Source of the DNA: Streptomyces buecherae
Lineage (GTDB): Bacteria > Actinomycetota > Actinomycetes > Streptomycetales > Streptomycetaceae
Length of the DNA: 64,000 bases
Direction of reading: 5' to 3'
NCBI RefSeq assembly: GCF_014295035.1
Contig: NZ_CP060404.1
Coordinates: 7,294,501-7,358,500, forward strand
The position numbers were made by a program, and so were the translations under genes. The notes beneath the pieces were generated by a model. It worked only from the letters and a program-made list of their open reading frames with translations, was not told the origin of the DNA and did not search any database. Positions 17,370 to 25,684 of the stretch are shown here, piece after piece (within the stretch, counting starts at the first letter, position 1; every line of letters begins with the position of its first letter).

Positions 17370-17861
17370 TTACTGGACGCGGGCCTCGGCGTCGTCGTCG
17401 TCCTCGTCGAAGGGGAGATGGACATCGACGGCGGCGATGTTGACCTCGACGACCTCAAGGCCCGTCATGCGCTCGACGGCGGCGATGACGTTCTCGCGGA
17501 TGTCGGCGGCGACGTCGGTGATGGGGACGCCGTACTCGACGACGATGTCGAGGTCGATGGCGGTCTGGCGCTCGCCGACCTCGACCTTGACGCCACGGGC
17601 GACGTTGGGGCGCCCGCCGGGGACCCGGTCGCGGACGGCGCCGAGGGTGCGGGCGAGGCCGCCGCCGAGGGCGTGGACGCCGGAGACCTCGCGGGCGGCC
17701 ATGCCGGCGATCTTCTCGACGACGCCGTCGGCGATGGAGGTCTTGCCGCGGGTGGCGGGCTGGCTGTCGGCACCGGACGAGTCCTCGATGGTGGTGGTGC
17801 CGGTGGCGGGCTTGCTGTCGCCGGTGCGGGGCTCGTTCACCGCGGGGGTGGCCGTCGTCAT
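17370..17861 (-). CDS. Asp23/Gls24 family envelope stress protein
   Basis: A 163-residue protein. A Thr/Ser/Ala-rich, likely disordered N-terminus (about 40 residues) precedes the Asp23 domain (about residues 42-150) with the typical segments TSIADGVVEKIAGMAAREV and VVEYGVPITDVAADIRENV, and an acidic C-terminal tail (FDEDDDDAE). In firmicutes Asp23 sits at the membrane and its loss triggers the cell-wall stress response; actinobacterial roles are less clear. AAGGAGAAG precedes the start. It is divergent from an ECF sigma operon that carries two further Asp23-like proteins, which suggests a common pathway. Confidence 0.92.
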   Translation of the reverse strand: MTTATPAVNEPRTGDSKPATGTTTIEDSSGADSQPATRGKTSIADGVVEKIAGMAAREVSGVHALGGGLARTLGAVRDRVPGGRPNVARGVKVEVGERQTAIDLDIVVEYGVPITDVAADIRENVIAAVERMTGLEVVEVNIAAVDVHLPFDEDDDDAEARVQ

Positions 17862-18205
17862 GGGGCTCTTCTCCTTGTCTGGTGCTGTCGTCGGCAGCCG
17901 ATGCCGTCGATGCGGTCACTGCCGGCGATGGAGTCGGTGCGGGTGGGCGGCGCCCCGTCGGGGGCGGATGGCCGGCCGGTGCGCCCGCCGCCGGTACGCG
18001 ACGCGCCGCGCGGATGGGCCGGCACGTGCTTGGACCCGTCCAGTACCCCGTTCGTCACGCGAGAACCGAGATCTTTCCCCTGAGATGTGCGGAACGTGGC
18101 GTGACCCAGCCCACGCGTGACGGGTGAGCCCCCGCCGTGTCGAACCCGGAGAGCGGTGCCCGAGGGAGCAGGCTGTAGCGGTATGGAACGGAGAGGAGCC
18201 GATGA
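17862..18205. other. Divergent intergenic region, Asp23 gene / ECF sigma operon
   Basis: 344 bases that must hold both promoters. A possible ECF-type promoter for the sigma operon is GGAAC at 18091-18095 followed about 18 bases later by CGTGA; this would allow auto-activation but is only a weak match. No gene seen. Confidence 0.35.
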
Positions 18206-18751
18206 GTGCCCGAACCCAGCGACAAGCTGCTGGCCGTCCGGGCCGGGGAAGGCGACGAGGCGGCGTTCGAGTTGCTGGTGCGCCGGCACAGTGGGCAGTT
18301 GCTCAGCCTGGCCACCCGGCTCCTCGGCAGCCGGGCGGACGCGGAGGACGCCGTGCAGGACGCGTTCGTGAGCGCGTGGCGCAGACTCCCGGAGTTCCGG
18401 GCCGACGCGGCGTTCTCCACCTGGATGTACCGCATCGTGACCAACCGGTGCCTCAACCTGCTCCGCGCCCGCCGACCCACCCAGGACCTCAGCACGGTCC
18501 CCGAGCTGAGCGCGCCCGAACACGCGGCGTCCCCGGTGCGCGCCGCCGAGTCCACCGAGGTGGTCCGGGCACTCTCGGACGCGCTCGACGGCCTCACCCC
18601 CGAGCAGCGCGCCTGTTGGGTGCTGCGCGAACTGCACGGCCTGTCGTACGAGGAGATCGCTGACGTGACCCACATCAGTCAGCAGGCCGTACGCGGCCGG
18701 ATCTTCCGAGCACGGCGCTACCTGACGGAGGCGATGGGCGCATGGCGGTAG
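18206..18751 (+). CDS. ECF-type RNA polymerase sigma factor
   Basis: A 181-residue sigma factor with only regions 2 and 4. Region 2 spans about residues 20-90 (ADAEDAVQDAFVSAWRRL, FSTWMYRIVTNRCLNLLR); region 4 spans about 120-175 (LTPEQRACWVLRELHGLSYEEIADV). The GTG at 18206 follows GAGAGGAG. The next gene starts inside its last codons (ATGGCGGTAG), so the two are translationally coupled. Such a sigma gene followed by Asp23-type proteins is a recurrent actinobacterial arrangement, probably for envelope stress. Confidence 0.94.
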   Translation: MPEPSDKLLAVRAGEGDEAAFELLVRRHSGQLLSLATRLLGSRADAEDAVQDAFVSAWRRLPEFRADAAFSTWMYRIVTNRCLNLLRARRPTQDLSTVPELSAPEHAASPVRAAESTEVVRALSDALDGLTPEQRACWVLRELHGLSYEEIADVTHISQQAVRGRIFRARRYLTEAMGAWR

Positions 18752-19578
18752 GCATGAACCCAGGTCCGCCCGGCGACGGGCCGGACCGGGACCACGAGAC
18801 CACCCACCCCCGACCCCAGCACACCCCGGACCCCACCAGCCAGGTCCCCGAAACCACCCCACGGCCCGACGCCGGCGCGGGCTCCGAACCCGGCTCGCGC
18901 TCCGACGCCGTGCCCGACGACCTTCCCGAGACCGATCCCGAGGGCGCGGAGGAGGACGAGATCCTGCTGTGCGGGCGCTCGCTGTCGGCCGTGTGGGAGG
19001 CGGAGGAAGCGGACGAGCACACCACCGGCTGCCCCTACTGCCGCGAGGCGCTGACCGGCCTCGGCGTGCTCGACCGGTACGTACGGGAGGCGCGCGCCGA
19101 GCGGGAGCCGCCCGCCGAGGCGGTGACGGCCCGGGTGATGAACCTGGTCAGGACCGAGCTGCGGCCCGGCCGGATGCTGCCGCTCGGTGAGCCCGTGGAC
19201 GACGCGTGGATCGCCGAGGTCGCGGCGGCCAAGGTGTTCCGGGAGACCGCCGAGTCGCTGCCCGGCGTGTTCGCGGGGAGTTGCAAGGTCATGCCGATCG
19301 ACCCCGCGGCGGCCCGCCGCTCGCTGCTCCCCGGCGGCCCGCGCTACCGGGGGCCGATGCGCGTGGCGCTGGAACTCACGGCGGCGCTGGACTGGACGGT
19401 TCCGGAACTGGCGTCGCTCGTACGGCAGTTGATCGCCGATGCCGCGCGGGACGCCGTCGGTATGGACATCGTGGAGATCGACGTGTCCGTCGTGGACGTC
19501 CTGGGTGACGACCTCGGCGACGCGCTGGGCGGCGAGCCGCCGTACTCCGACGAGACCCGCGAAAGGAGAGAGCGGTGA
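18742..19578 (+). CDS. Asp23-like protein with Cys-His motif, candidate anti-sigma factor
   Basis: A 278-residue protein. The first ~65 residues are Pro/Asp-rich and probably disordered. Around residues 70-105 a CGRSL...HTTGCPYCREAL segment gives Cys and His residues spaced like an anti-sigma zinc finger. The C-terminal ~140 residues, ending with MDIVEIDVSVVDVLGDDLG, resemble the Asp23/Gls24 fold. It overlaps the sigma gene by 10 bases, and the next gene overlaps its stop by 4. I infer that it restrains the ECF sigma factor and links it to Asp23 proteins; no transmembrane helix is visible. Confidence 0.8.
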   Translation: MAVGMNPGPPGDGPDRDHETTHPRPQHTPDPTSQVPETTPRPDAGAGSEPGSRSDAVPDDLPETDPEGAEEDEILLCGRSLSAVWEAEEADEHTTGCPYCREALTGLGVLDRYVREARAEREPPAEAVTARVMNLVRTELRPGRMLPLGEPVDDAWIAEVAAAKVFRETAESLPGVFAGSCKVMPIDPAAARRSLLPGGPRYRGPMRVALELTAALDWTVPELASLVRQLIADAARDAVGMDIVEIDVSVVDVLGDDLGDALGGEPPYSDETRERRER

Positions 19579-19955
19579 TCCCCTCGCAGGAGGAAGCCAA
19601 GGAGCACACCAGCGTCCTGGAGGCGGCTGCCGACGCCGCCCGCCGGACGCCCGGTGTCGCGTACCTGCGGCCCGGCTTCGGCGACCTGGTGCGCGGCGCC
19701 GCGGTGCGCTACCGCTCCCGCGACGACCAGACGCCGGCCGCCCACCGGATAGCGGGCGTCCGCGCGCAGCGCACCGACCCCCCGCGCGGCTGGAACCTGC
19801 GCATCCACCTCGCGGTCGCCCGTGGGCACCGCGCGCTCGACGTCGCCCGCGAGGTCCGCACGGCGGTCACCGAGGCCGTGCGGGAACTCGCGGCGGCGTC
19901 CGGCGCGCCGGAGCCCCGGGTCAGCGTCACCATCACGGTCACCGACATCGCCTGA
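19575..19955 (+). CDS. Small Asp23-like protein, third gene of the ECF sigma operon
   Basis: A 126-residue protein starting at GTG within GTGA of the previous stop, so translation is coupled. The beta-alpha pattern with a C-terminal RVSVTITVTDIA strand, preceded by a helix (ALDVAREVRTAVTEAVREL), matches the second half of Asp23 domains. The exact role is unknown; together with the two other Asp23-like genes nearby it suggests a hetero-oligomeric assembly at the envelope. Confidence 0.75.
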   Translation: MIPSQEEAKEHTSVLEAAADAARRTPGVAYLRPGFGDLVRGAAVRYRSRDDQTPAAHRIAGVRAQRTDPPRGWNLRIHLAVARGHRALDVAREVRTAVTEAVRELAAASGAPEPRVSVTITVTDIA

Positions 19956-20147
19956 GGGGCGGCCCCGGTCCGGGACCGGCGCCGAATGCGGACAGGGCGC
20001 CGGCCCGGGCGGTTCGGGTCGGCGCCTCCCGCGTTGCCGAACCAGCAACGATGTTTGCCGGCACATCGCCCCTGGCGGCAGGCTCGTCGCAGGTGGCCGC
20101 GCAACGGCCGGTACACCGCGACACCGTCACGAGCCGGAGGCAGCGTC

Positions 20148-21122
20148 ATGACCCAGGTGCACTCCCACCCGCACGCCCAGCAACCCGGGGACCAGCCGCC
20201 CACGGGCCAGCACGGGCACGCCCACCACCACGCGGACCTGGACTGGGCGACGGAGGGGCCCCGCCTGGTGCGCGAGGCCGAGGTGTACCAACCCGTCACC
20301 GAGCAGGTGCTCGACTGGCTCCGCGACCAGGTGGCCGCGACGGGCAGGCGGCCCGGCGCGGTGCGGCGGGTGCTCGACATCGGCAGCGGCCCCGGGGTCG
20401 CCACCTGTCTGCTCGCGGAGGCGTTCCCGGAGGCCGAGGTCGTCGCGGTGGACGCGGCCCAGCCCCTCCTCGACCTCACCGCCGAGCGCGCCGCGCGGCG
20501 CGGCCTCGGCGACCGGGTCAGCACGCTGCTGGCCGACCTCCCGGACGGCGTCGCCGGCGCCGCGCCCGAGGAGGCGGGCCATGTCGTGGCCGGCATCGGC
20601 GAGGCCGACGTCATCTGGTCCCGCAAGGTGCTGCACCACGTCGGCGACCAGGGCGACATCGTGCGGCGGCTGGCCCGCGCGCTGCGACCGGGCGGGCTGA
20701 TGGCCCTGACCGAGGGCGGGCTGCCGCTGCGGTTCCTGCCCCGCGACTTCGGCCTCGGCCGGCCCGGCCTCCAGGCCCGGCTGACCACGGCCACCGAGGA
20801 CCGGTTCGACGGCATGCGGGCCGGGCTGCCGGGCAGCACCCGGGTGGTCGAGGACTGGGCCGGACTGCTCACCGAGGCCGGTCTGCGCGAGGCCGCCAGC
20901 CGCAGCTTCCTGCTCGACCTGCCGGCGCCGCTCGGCGCAGACGGGCGCGCCTACCTCGCCTCCGTCCTGTCCCGCTTCCAGGAGCACGCGCCGGAGCTGC
21001 TGGGCGCGGAGGACGCGGCCGTGCTCGACCAGTTGCTCGACCCCGTGAACCCCGAGGGCATCGCCCGCCGCCCGGACGCGTTCGTGCTGACGGCCGAGAC
21101 CGTGCACACCGCGCGCGCGTGA
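20148..21122 (+). CDS. Class I SAM-dependent methyltransferase with His-rich N-terminus
   Basis: A 324-residue methyltransferase. SAM motif I is VLDIGSGPGVATCLLAEAF (about residues 73-91), with an acidic end of strand 2 (VVAVDAAQPLLDL) and a motif around IWSRKVLHHVGD. The first 30 residues hold nine His residues (HSHPHAQ..., QHGHAHHHAD), which could bind metal. The substrate is unknown. The ATG at 20148 is chosen because GGAGG lies 9 bases upstream. The gene stands alone, followed by a strong hairpin. Confidence 0.9.
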   Translation: MTQVHSHPHAQQPGDQPPTGQHGHAHHHADLDWATEGPRLVREAEVYQPVTEQVLDWLRDQVAATGRRPGAVRRVLDIGSGPGVATCLLAEAFPEAEVVAVDAAQPLLDLTAERAARRGLGDRVSTLLADLPDGVAGAAPEEAGHVVAGIGEADVIWSRKVLHHVGDQGDIVRRLARALRPGGLMALTEGGLPLRFLPRDFGLGRPGLQARLTTATEDRFDGMRAGLPGSTRVVEDWAGLLTEAGLREAASRSFLLDLPAPLGADGRAYLASVLSRFQEHAPELLGAEDAAVLDQLLDPVNPEGIARRPDAFVLTAETVHTARA

Positions 21123-21215
21123 GCCCGGTCGCTACCGGGCGGGCCTGAAGCGGACGACGGGCGCACCCGACCCGTCCCCTCCGCCCCCTCCGGCCTCGCC
21201 CGTCGCGTACGCCGA

Positions 21216-21246
21216 GCGCCGCCGCCCCGGTGCGGGGCGGCGGCGC
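21216..21246 (+). terminator. Methyltransferase terminator
   Basis: Perfect 14-bp stem (21216-21229 with 21233-21246) with a 3-base loop, about 95 bases after the methyltransferase stop. Confidence 0.8.
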
Positions 21247-21319
21247 TGGTGGTGTGGGGCGGGGGCGAGCGGCGCTGGCGTGGGGGCGCGGGCGCTGGGT
21301 TGGTGGGGGGCCGGGAGTG

Positions 21320-21350
21320 CGGGGGCCGACGCGCTGGGCGTCGGCCCCCG
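21320..21350 (-). terminator. Protease gene terminator
   Basis: Perfect 13-bp stem (21320-21332 with 21338-21350), 5-base loop, about 85 bases past the S1 protease stop on the minus strand. With the previous hairpin it insulates the two convergent genes. Confidence 0.8.
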
Positions 21351-21433
21351 GTCGTGTCGCTGGCCGTTCATCGGGTCGGTCAGCGGGTCCGGGTGGTGCG
21401 GGCCGGCGGGCCCGCACCACGGTTGGGGGTGGG

Positions 21434-22603
21434 TCAGCCGGTGACCAGCCTCAGCCCGTAAGCGCTCAGGATCGGGTTGATGGGCTGGTGGTACGTGGTG
21501 CCACCGCTGCTGCAGTTGCCGGAGCCACCGGAGGTGACGCCCTGCGCCTGGCTACCGGAGATGTACGAACCACCGGAGTCGCCGGGCTCGGCGCAGACGC
21601 TGGTGCGCGTCACGCCGGAGACGGTGCCCTGCGGGTAGCTGACGCTGGTGTTGTGCTGCTGCACGGTGCCGCAGTGCCAGCCGGTGGTGGAACCGGAGCG
21701 GCAGATCGAGCCGCCGACGGCCGTCTGCTGCGAGCCGGAGACGGTGACGTTGCCGCTCGGGCCCTTCACCCACGGGCGGGCCGTCCACTGGCTGTTGACG
21801 GCGACCCAGGCCATGTCGGCGCCGGGGAAGCGGGACGCCTGGAAGGTGCCCTGCGCCACGCGGTTGTAGCCGGTGGTGGAGGCGCCGGCGCGGCCACAGT
21901 GGCCGGCGGTGGCGAAGCCCTGCTGGGTGCCCTTGGTCACCGAGAAGCCGACGGAGCAGCGCGAGCCGCTGCCGATGTAGTAGGCGTCGCCGCCGCGCAC
22001 GTCGTAGAACGTCTGCGGCTGCTCGGCGGACTTGACCACGCGCACCAGCGAGCTGTCCGCACCGCTCTTGGCGATCAGGGTGCGGGCGGCGGCCGGGTCG
22101 GAGGCGCGGACCACGACGCTGTTGGACTTGACGTCCACGTACCAGACCGGGGCGGCCTTGGTGGAGTTGCTGCGGGCCGCCCGGTCGAGCGCGCTCTTCG
22201 CGGCGTCCAGTTCCTTCAGGGTGTGCTTGACGACCTGGGCCTTGGCGCCGGTGGCGGAGATGGGCGCGCTGTCGGCCGGGTCGGTGGTGGCGACGACCAG
22301 GCGGGCGTCGTCGCCGGTCAGCCAGGAGCCGCCGAAGTCGGCGCCGACCGTGCCGCGGAGCTTGGCCTCCAGGGTGGCGGCCCGGTACTCGTTCGCTATG
22401 CGCTCCTTGGCCTCAGTGGGGGTCAGGCCGAGGTCGCGCTCCATCGCCTTGAGCATGCCGGCCGGCAGCGCGGGTGTGGCGCTCTCGGCGGCGACGGTGG
22501 AAGCGGAGGAGGGGCCGTTGTCGGCCACGGCAGGGAGGGTGGTCAGGGAGAAGGCGCTCATGGCGATGGCGCAACCAGCGATCAAGCCACGTCTGCGGAG
22601 CAT
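21434..22603 (-). CDS. Secreted S1-family serine protease (streptogrisin / alpha-lytic type)
   Basis: A 389-residue preproprotease. Signal peptide about residues 1-28, alpha-lytic-type prodomain about 29-200, then the chymotrypsin-fold domain with catalytic His235 (TAGHCG), Asp263 (GADMAW) and Ser343 (GDSGGS). Three Cys pairs typical of streptogrisins (215/236, 301/311, 337/364) are present. The prodomain assists folding and is cut off. The length matches SprC/SprD-like enzymes without the chitin-binding tail. GAGGAGAA precedes the ATG. A single transcription unit. Confidence 0.96.
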   Translation of the reverse strand: MLRRRGLIAGCAIAMSAFSLTTLPAVADNGPSSASTVAAESATPALPAGMLKAMERDLGLTPTEAKERIANEYRAATLEAKLRGTVGADFGGSWLTGDDARLVVATTDPADSAPISATGAKAQVVKHTLKELDAAKSALDRAARSNSTKAAPVWYVDVKSNSVVVRASDPAAARTLIAKSGADSSLVRVVKSAEQPQTFYDVRGGDAYYIGSGSRCSVGFSVTKGTQQGFATAGHCGRAGASTTGYNRVAQGTFQASRFPGADMAWVAVNSQWTARPWVKGPSGNVTVSGSQQTAVGGSICRSGSTTGWHCGTVQQHNTSVSYPQGTVSGVTRTSVCAEPGDSGGSYISGSQAQGVTSGGSGNCSSGGTTYHQPINPILSAYGLRLVTG

Positions 22604-22888
22604 CTGGTGTTCTCCTCATGTCGGGGGTGGCGTCACCGTAATCCGGACGCGCTTGGGCGTGGACCTGTCAACTTCCTCATATCACGACGGTATGGCGCCG
22701 ATCACGCCGTCCGGCCGGTAAGGCCCCGTTGCGGAACGCGGCGTTCGGCCGCGGGCCACGGATCGCCGGCCCCGGATCGCCCCGGCCAGCGGGGTTTCCA
22801 CACGGCGTACGGGTTCGGGGCCGGCCCCGTGGGACCCGTACTCTCGCGCGCTTTGACAGCCGGGGGCGCGTTATGTCTACAACTTGTC

Positions 22889-24154
22889 ATGACGACATCA
22901 CCTGTTGATCCGACGGGCAGCCAGTCGGCGCCCGTGAGAATGCCACTGCGCGAAACGCGGAATTTCCGAAACCTCTGGCTGTCCCGGGTGCTTTCCGTAT
23001 GGGGTTCTTCCGTCACCCTCGTGGCGATGCCGGTGCTGGTGTATCAGGAAACGAAGTCCCCCTTTCTCGTTTCCCTGGTCGCCGCGAGCGAGGCCCTGCC
23101 CTACGTCCTGTTCGGGCTGCTCGCCGGCGCCGTCGCCGACCGGGCGCACCGTCGCCGGCTCATGGTCGGCGCCGACCTGCTCAACTGCGCCTGCGTGGGC
23201 AGCGTGCCCCTCGCCGCCGCCTTGGGCGCGCTGACGCCCGCCCACGTCCTCACCGCCGCGTTCCTGTCGTCCACGCTGTACGTCTTCTTCGACGCCGCCG
23301 GCTACGGACTGGTCCCGGCCGCCGTGGGCCGCGACCGGCTCGCCGAGGCCAACAGCGCGCTGTGGGGCGGCGAGACGGCCGTACGGATCGCCGGCACGGC
23401 GATGGCCGGCACCCTGATCGCCGTCACCAGCGCCTCCGGCGCGCTCGCCCTGGACGCGCTGTCCTTCCTCGCCTCCGCGCTGCTGCTCCGGGGCATCGGC
23501 TACGCGCCGACCCACCGGGGCGATGGCGCGGCGGACCGGCCCGGGCTGCTGGCGTCCATCCGCGAGGGGGTGCGCTTCCTGTGGGGGCACCCGGTGTTGC
23601 GGACCATGACCGTCGCCGGCGGCCTCCAGTCCTTCGCGGGCGGCGCCTTCATCGGCCAGTTGGTCATCTTCGCCGACCGCGAGCTGGACATCGGCGCGTC
23701 GGACGCCAGGATCGGGCTGCTCTTCACGTCCTGGAGCGCCGGCGGCATCCTCGGATCGCTGCTGCTGCCACGGTTGCGGCGCCGGGTCAGCGCGCTGCGC
23801 ATCATGCTGTTCGCGCTGCCGGCGAGCGCGGTGCTCGGCCTCGCGGCCGTGCTGGCCACCGACTGGCGCGTCGCGCTGGTCGCGATCGCCGCATGGGGCT
23901 CGACCTACCTGCTGGTCATCGTCAACACCATGACCTACGCCCAGGAGGTCACCCCCGAGGAACTCCAGGGCCGGGTGAACACGACCCGGCGCATGCTGTC
24001 GTCCGGCCTCGGCGTCCCGCTGGGAGCGCTGGTCGCCAGTGCGGTGACGGTCGCCGTCCACGTACGCGCCGGGCTGCTCCTCGCCCTGGCCTCGGTGATC
24101 GTCTGGGCCACCTACCCCCGGGCGCGCGCCGAGGCCGAGGAAGCGGTCACCTGA
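22889..24154 (+). CDS. MFS transporter (macrolide-efflux / enterobactin-exporter type)
   Basis: A 421-residue, 12-helix permease with the MFS motif A region GAVADRAHRRRLM between helices 2 and 3 and a repeated pattern in the second half. The layout resembles MFS_3 / MefA-type drug or siderophore exporters. The ATG at 22889 has no clear ribosome site; it may be translated from a leaderless or very short leader transcript, or start at Met17. No neighbour hints at a substrate. Convergent with a LysR gene. Confidence 0.9.
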   Translation: MTTSPVDPTGSQSAPVRMPLRETRNFRNLWLSRVLSVWGSSVTLVAMPVLVYQETKSPFLVSLVAASEALPYVLFGLLAGAVADRAHRRRLMVGADLLNCACVGSVPLAAALGALTPAHVLTAAFLSSTLYVFFDAAGYGLVPAAVGRDRLAEANSALWGGETAVRIAGTAMAGTLIAVTSASGALALDALSFLASALLLRGIGYAPTHRGDGAADRPGLLASIREGVRFLWGHPVLRTMTVAGGLQSFAGGAFIGQLVIFADRELDIGASDARIGLLFTSWSAGGILGSLLLPRLRRRVSALRIMLFALPASAVLGLAAVLATDWRVALVAIAAWGSTYLLVIVNTMTYAQEVTPEELQGRVNTTRRMLSSGLGVPLGALVASAVTVAVHVRAGLLLALASVIVWATYPRARAEAEEAVT

Positions 24155-24472
24155 CGCCGACGGCCCGCCGAAAACGAGAGCCGGCCCGTTCTCGCGAGGC
24201 GGGAATCGCGCGACGCGGGCACGACGCCACGATTTCCGCCGGGCCAGTCAGCGCGTACGGAAAAAGCCTCAACCAGCCGCGTTCCGCGTGCCGGGGCCGC
24301 GCGTCCCGGGCGAATTCCGCGAGCGTCGCCTCAATTCCGTACGCCTCGGAACTCGACCACCGGCAGATAGGCCGGAGTGAGAGCAGATATGTCGGCGTGA
24401 AACGAGAGCGGGTGCGTGACGGCGGCGGGCGGTCAGCGGGAAACAGCGGTCGAACCGGCCCCGGCCGCCCTC
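24155..24472. other. Convergent intergenic region, MFS exporter / LysR regulator
   Basis: 318 bases with somewhat lower GC than its neighbours (AATTCC and TTTCC tracts). No intact gene or strong hairpin is seen; it could be remnant sequence. Confidence 0.4.
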
Positions 24473-25462
24473 TCAGGGCGCGGCCGGGCCGACCGTGGCC
24501 GTGCCGAAGGCCGCGCTACATCGCGCGTGGGACCGGAGCCAGGTCGCGTACGGCTCGCTGCGTCGCACCGCGTCCGCGTGCGCCGCCCTGGCGTGCCCCG
24601 CGACGGCGGGCGCGGTGTCGGCGGCCGGCGCGCCGGGGTGCCAGCCGATCATGTGCCGCCAGCTCAGCGGCGCCCCGGCCAGCGGCCGGATGACCACGCC
24701 GGGCGTCGGCGGGAAGGTGGCCCGGCACAGGCCCACGGCGCGGCCCACCTGGACGAGGTGCACGCAGGAGGCCGTATCGGTCTCGAAGACGGAAACCGGT
24801 GTGAAGCCGGCACGTGCGCAGGCCGCCGCGAAGCAGTCGCCGAAACACCCGTCACCGGGCACGTCCGTCCACGACTCCGACGCCAGCGCGCTCAGCTTCA
24901 ACTCCACCTCGCCGGCCAGCGGGTGGTCCTCGACCAGCATCACGAAGACCGGGTCGGTGCCGATCGGCTGCCAGGTCAGTTGGTCGGCCACCGGCGGCGG
25001 GCTCTGCCCGCACACGCCGATGAGCGCGTAGTCCAACCGCCCTTCGACGACCATCGTGCTCAACTCCTGGACGGACCAGGAGGTGTACGTGCTGACCGGG
25101 GCGGACGGGTGGGCCGTCGCCAACCGGTCGATGAGGCCGCCGAGGAGTGGCCCGTGGGTGCCGCCGATGCGGAACCGCTGGATGTGCGCCCATGCGTTCG
25201 CGAACCGCACGGCCTCCTCCTGCAGCTCGCGCACCGCGGGCAGCAGCACCCGGGCCCGGTCCAGAACCAACTCACCCAGCGGGGTCGGTCTCGCCCCGGT
25301 GCGGTCCCGAACGAACAGCGGCCCGCCCAGTGCCCGCTCAATCCGCTTGAGTTGGGTACTGAGGGCGGGCTGCGCGAGTCCTAGTGAGGCTGCGGCCTTG
25401 GTCAGCGAGCCGGTGTCGGCTATCGCGCGTATCGCTCTGAGGTGCCGCAACTCAAGCTCCAT
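24473..25462 (-). CDS. LysR-family transcriptional regulator
   Basis: A 329-residue LysR regulator. Winged HTH at residues 1-62 (LRAIRAIADTGSLTKAAASLGLAQPALS), then the substrate-binding domain; the C-terminal ~35 residues are an extra Ala/Arg-rich tail. No ribosome site precedes the ATG, so the message may be leaderless. It is divergent from an SDR oxidoreductase gene, the usual layout for a LysR regulator and its target; the inducer is unknown. Confidence 0.93.
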   Translation of the reverse strand: MELELRHLRAIRAIADTGSLTKAAASLGLAQPALSTQLKRIERALGGPLFVRDRTGARPTPLGELVLDRARVLLPAVRELQEEAVRFANAWAHIQRFRIGGTHGPLLGGLIDRLATAHPSAPVSTYTSWSVQELSTMVVEGRLDYALIGVCGQSPPPVADQLTWQPIGTDPVFVMLVEDHPLAGEVELKLSALASESWTDVPGDGCFGDCFAAACARAGFTPVSVFETDTASCVHLVQVGRAVGLCRATFPPTPGVVIRPLAGAPLSWRHMIGWHPGAPAADTAPAVAGHARAAHADAVRRSEPYATWLRSHARCSAAFGTATVGPAAP

Positions 25463-25617
25463 ATGCGAAAGCTATGGCGGCATCTGCGTGGCAGCAATAC
25501 ACGTGCCTGACCTTCTCGCGTAACCTCCCTTTCCGCCACGGCGCCCCGGGGCGGCGGCGGCCTGGCAGGAATGCGGGGGTGTGCTCGGCGAGTTGGCATC
25601 TGCGAACCCTGATCAGC

Positions 25618-25655
25618 GGGGTGGGTGGCGCCCCGCGCGGGGCACCACCCACCCC
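25618..25655 (+). promoter_or_regulatory. Large hairpin in the leader of the SDR gene
   Basis: A 17-bp stem with one mismatch (25618-25634 with 25639-25655) and a 4-base loop, only 29 bases before the SDR start and between two divergent genes. It could act as an attenuator or mRNA-stability element, or as a palindromic operator. Confidence 0.5.
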
Positions 25656-25684
25656 CGCGCACCGCCATCGAAAGGCAGGACCTG

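Noticed and set aside
18091..18118. A firm ECF autoregulatory promoter
   Set aside because: The -35 GGAAC match is good but the -10 element and spacing are poor; mentioned only as a possibility.
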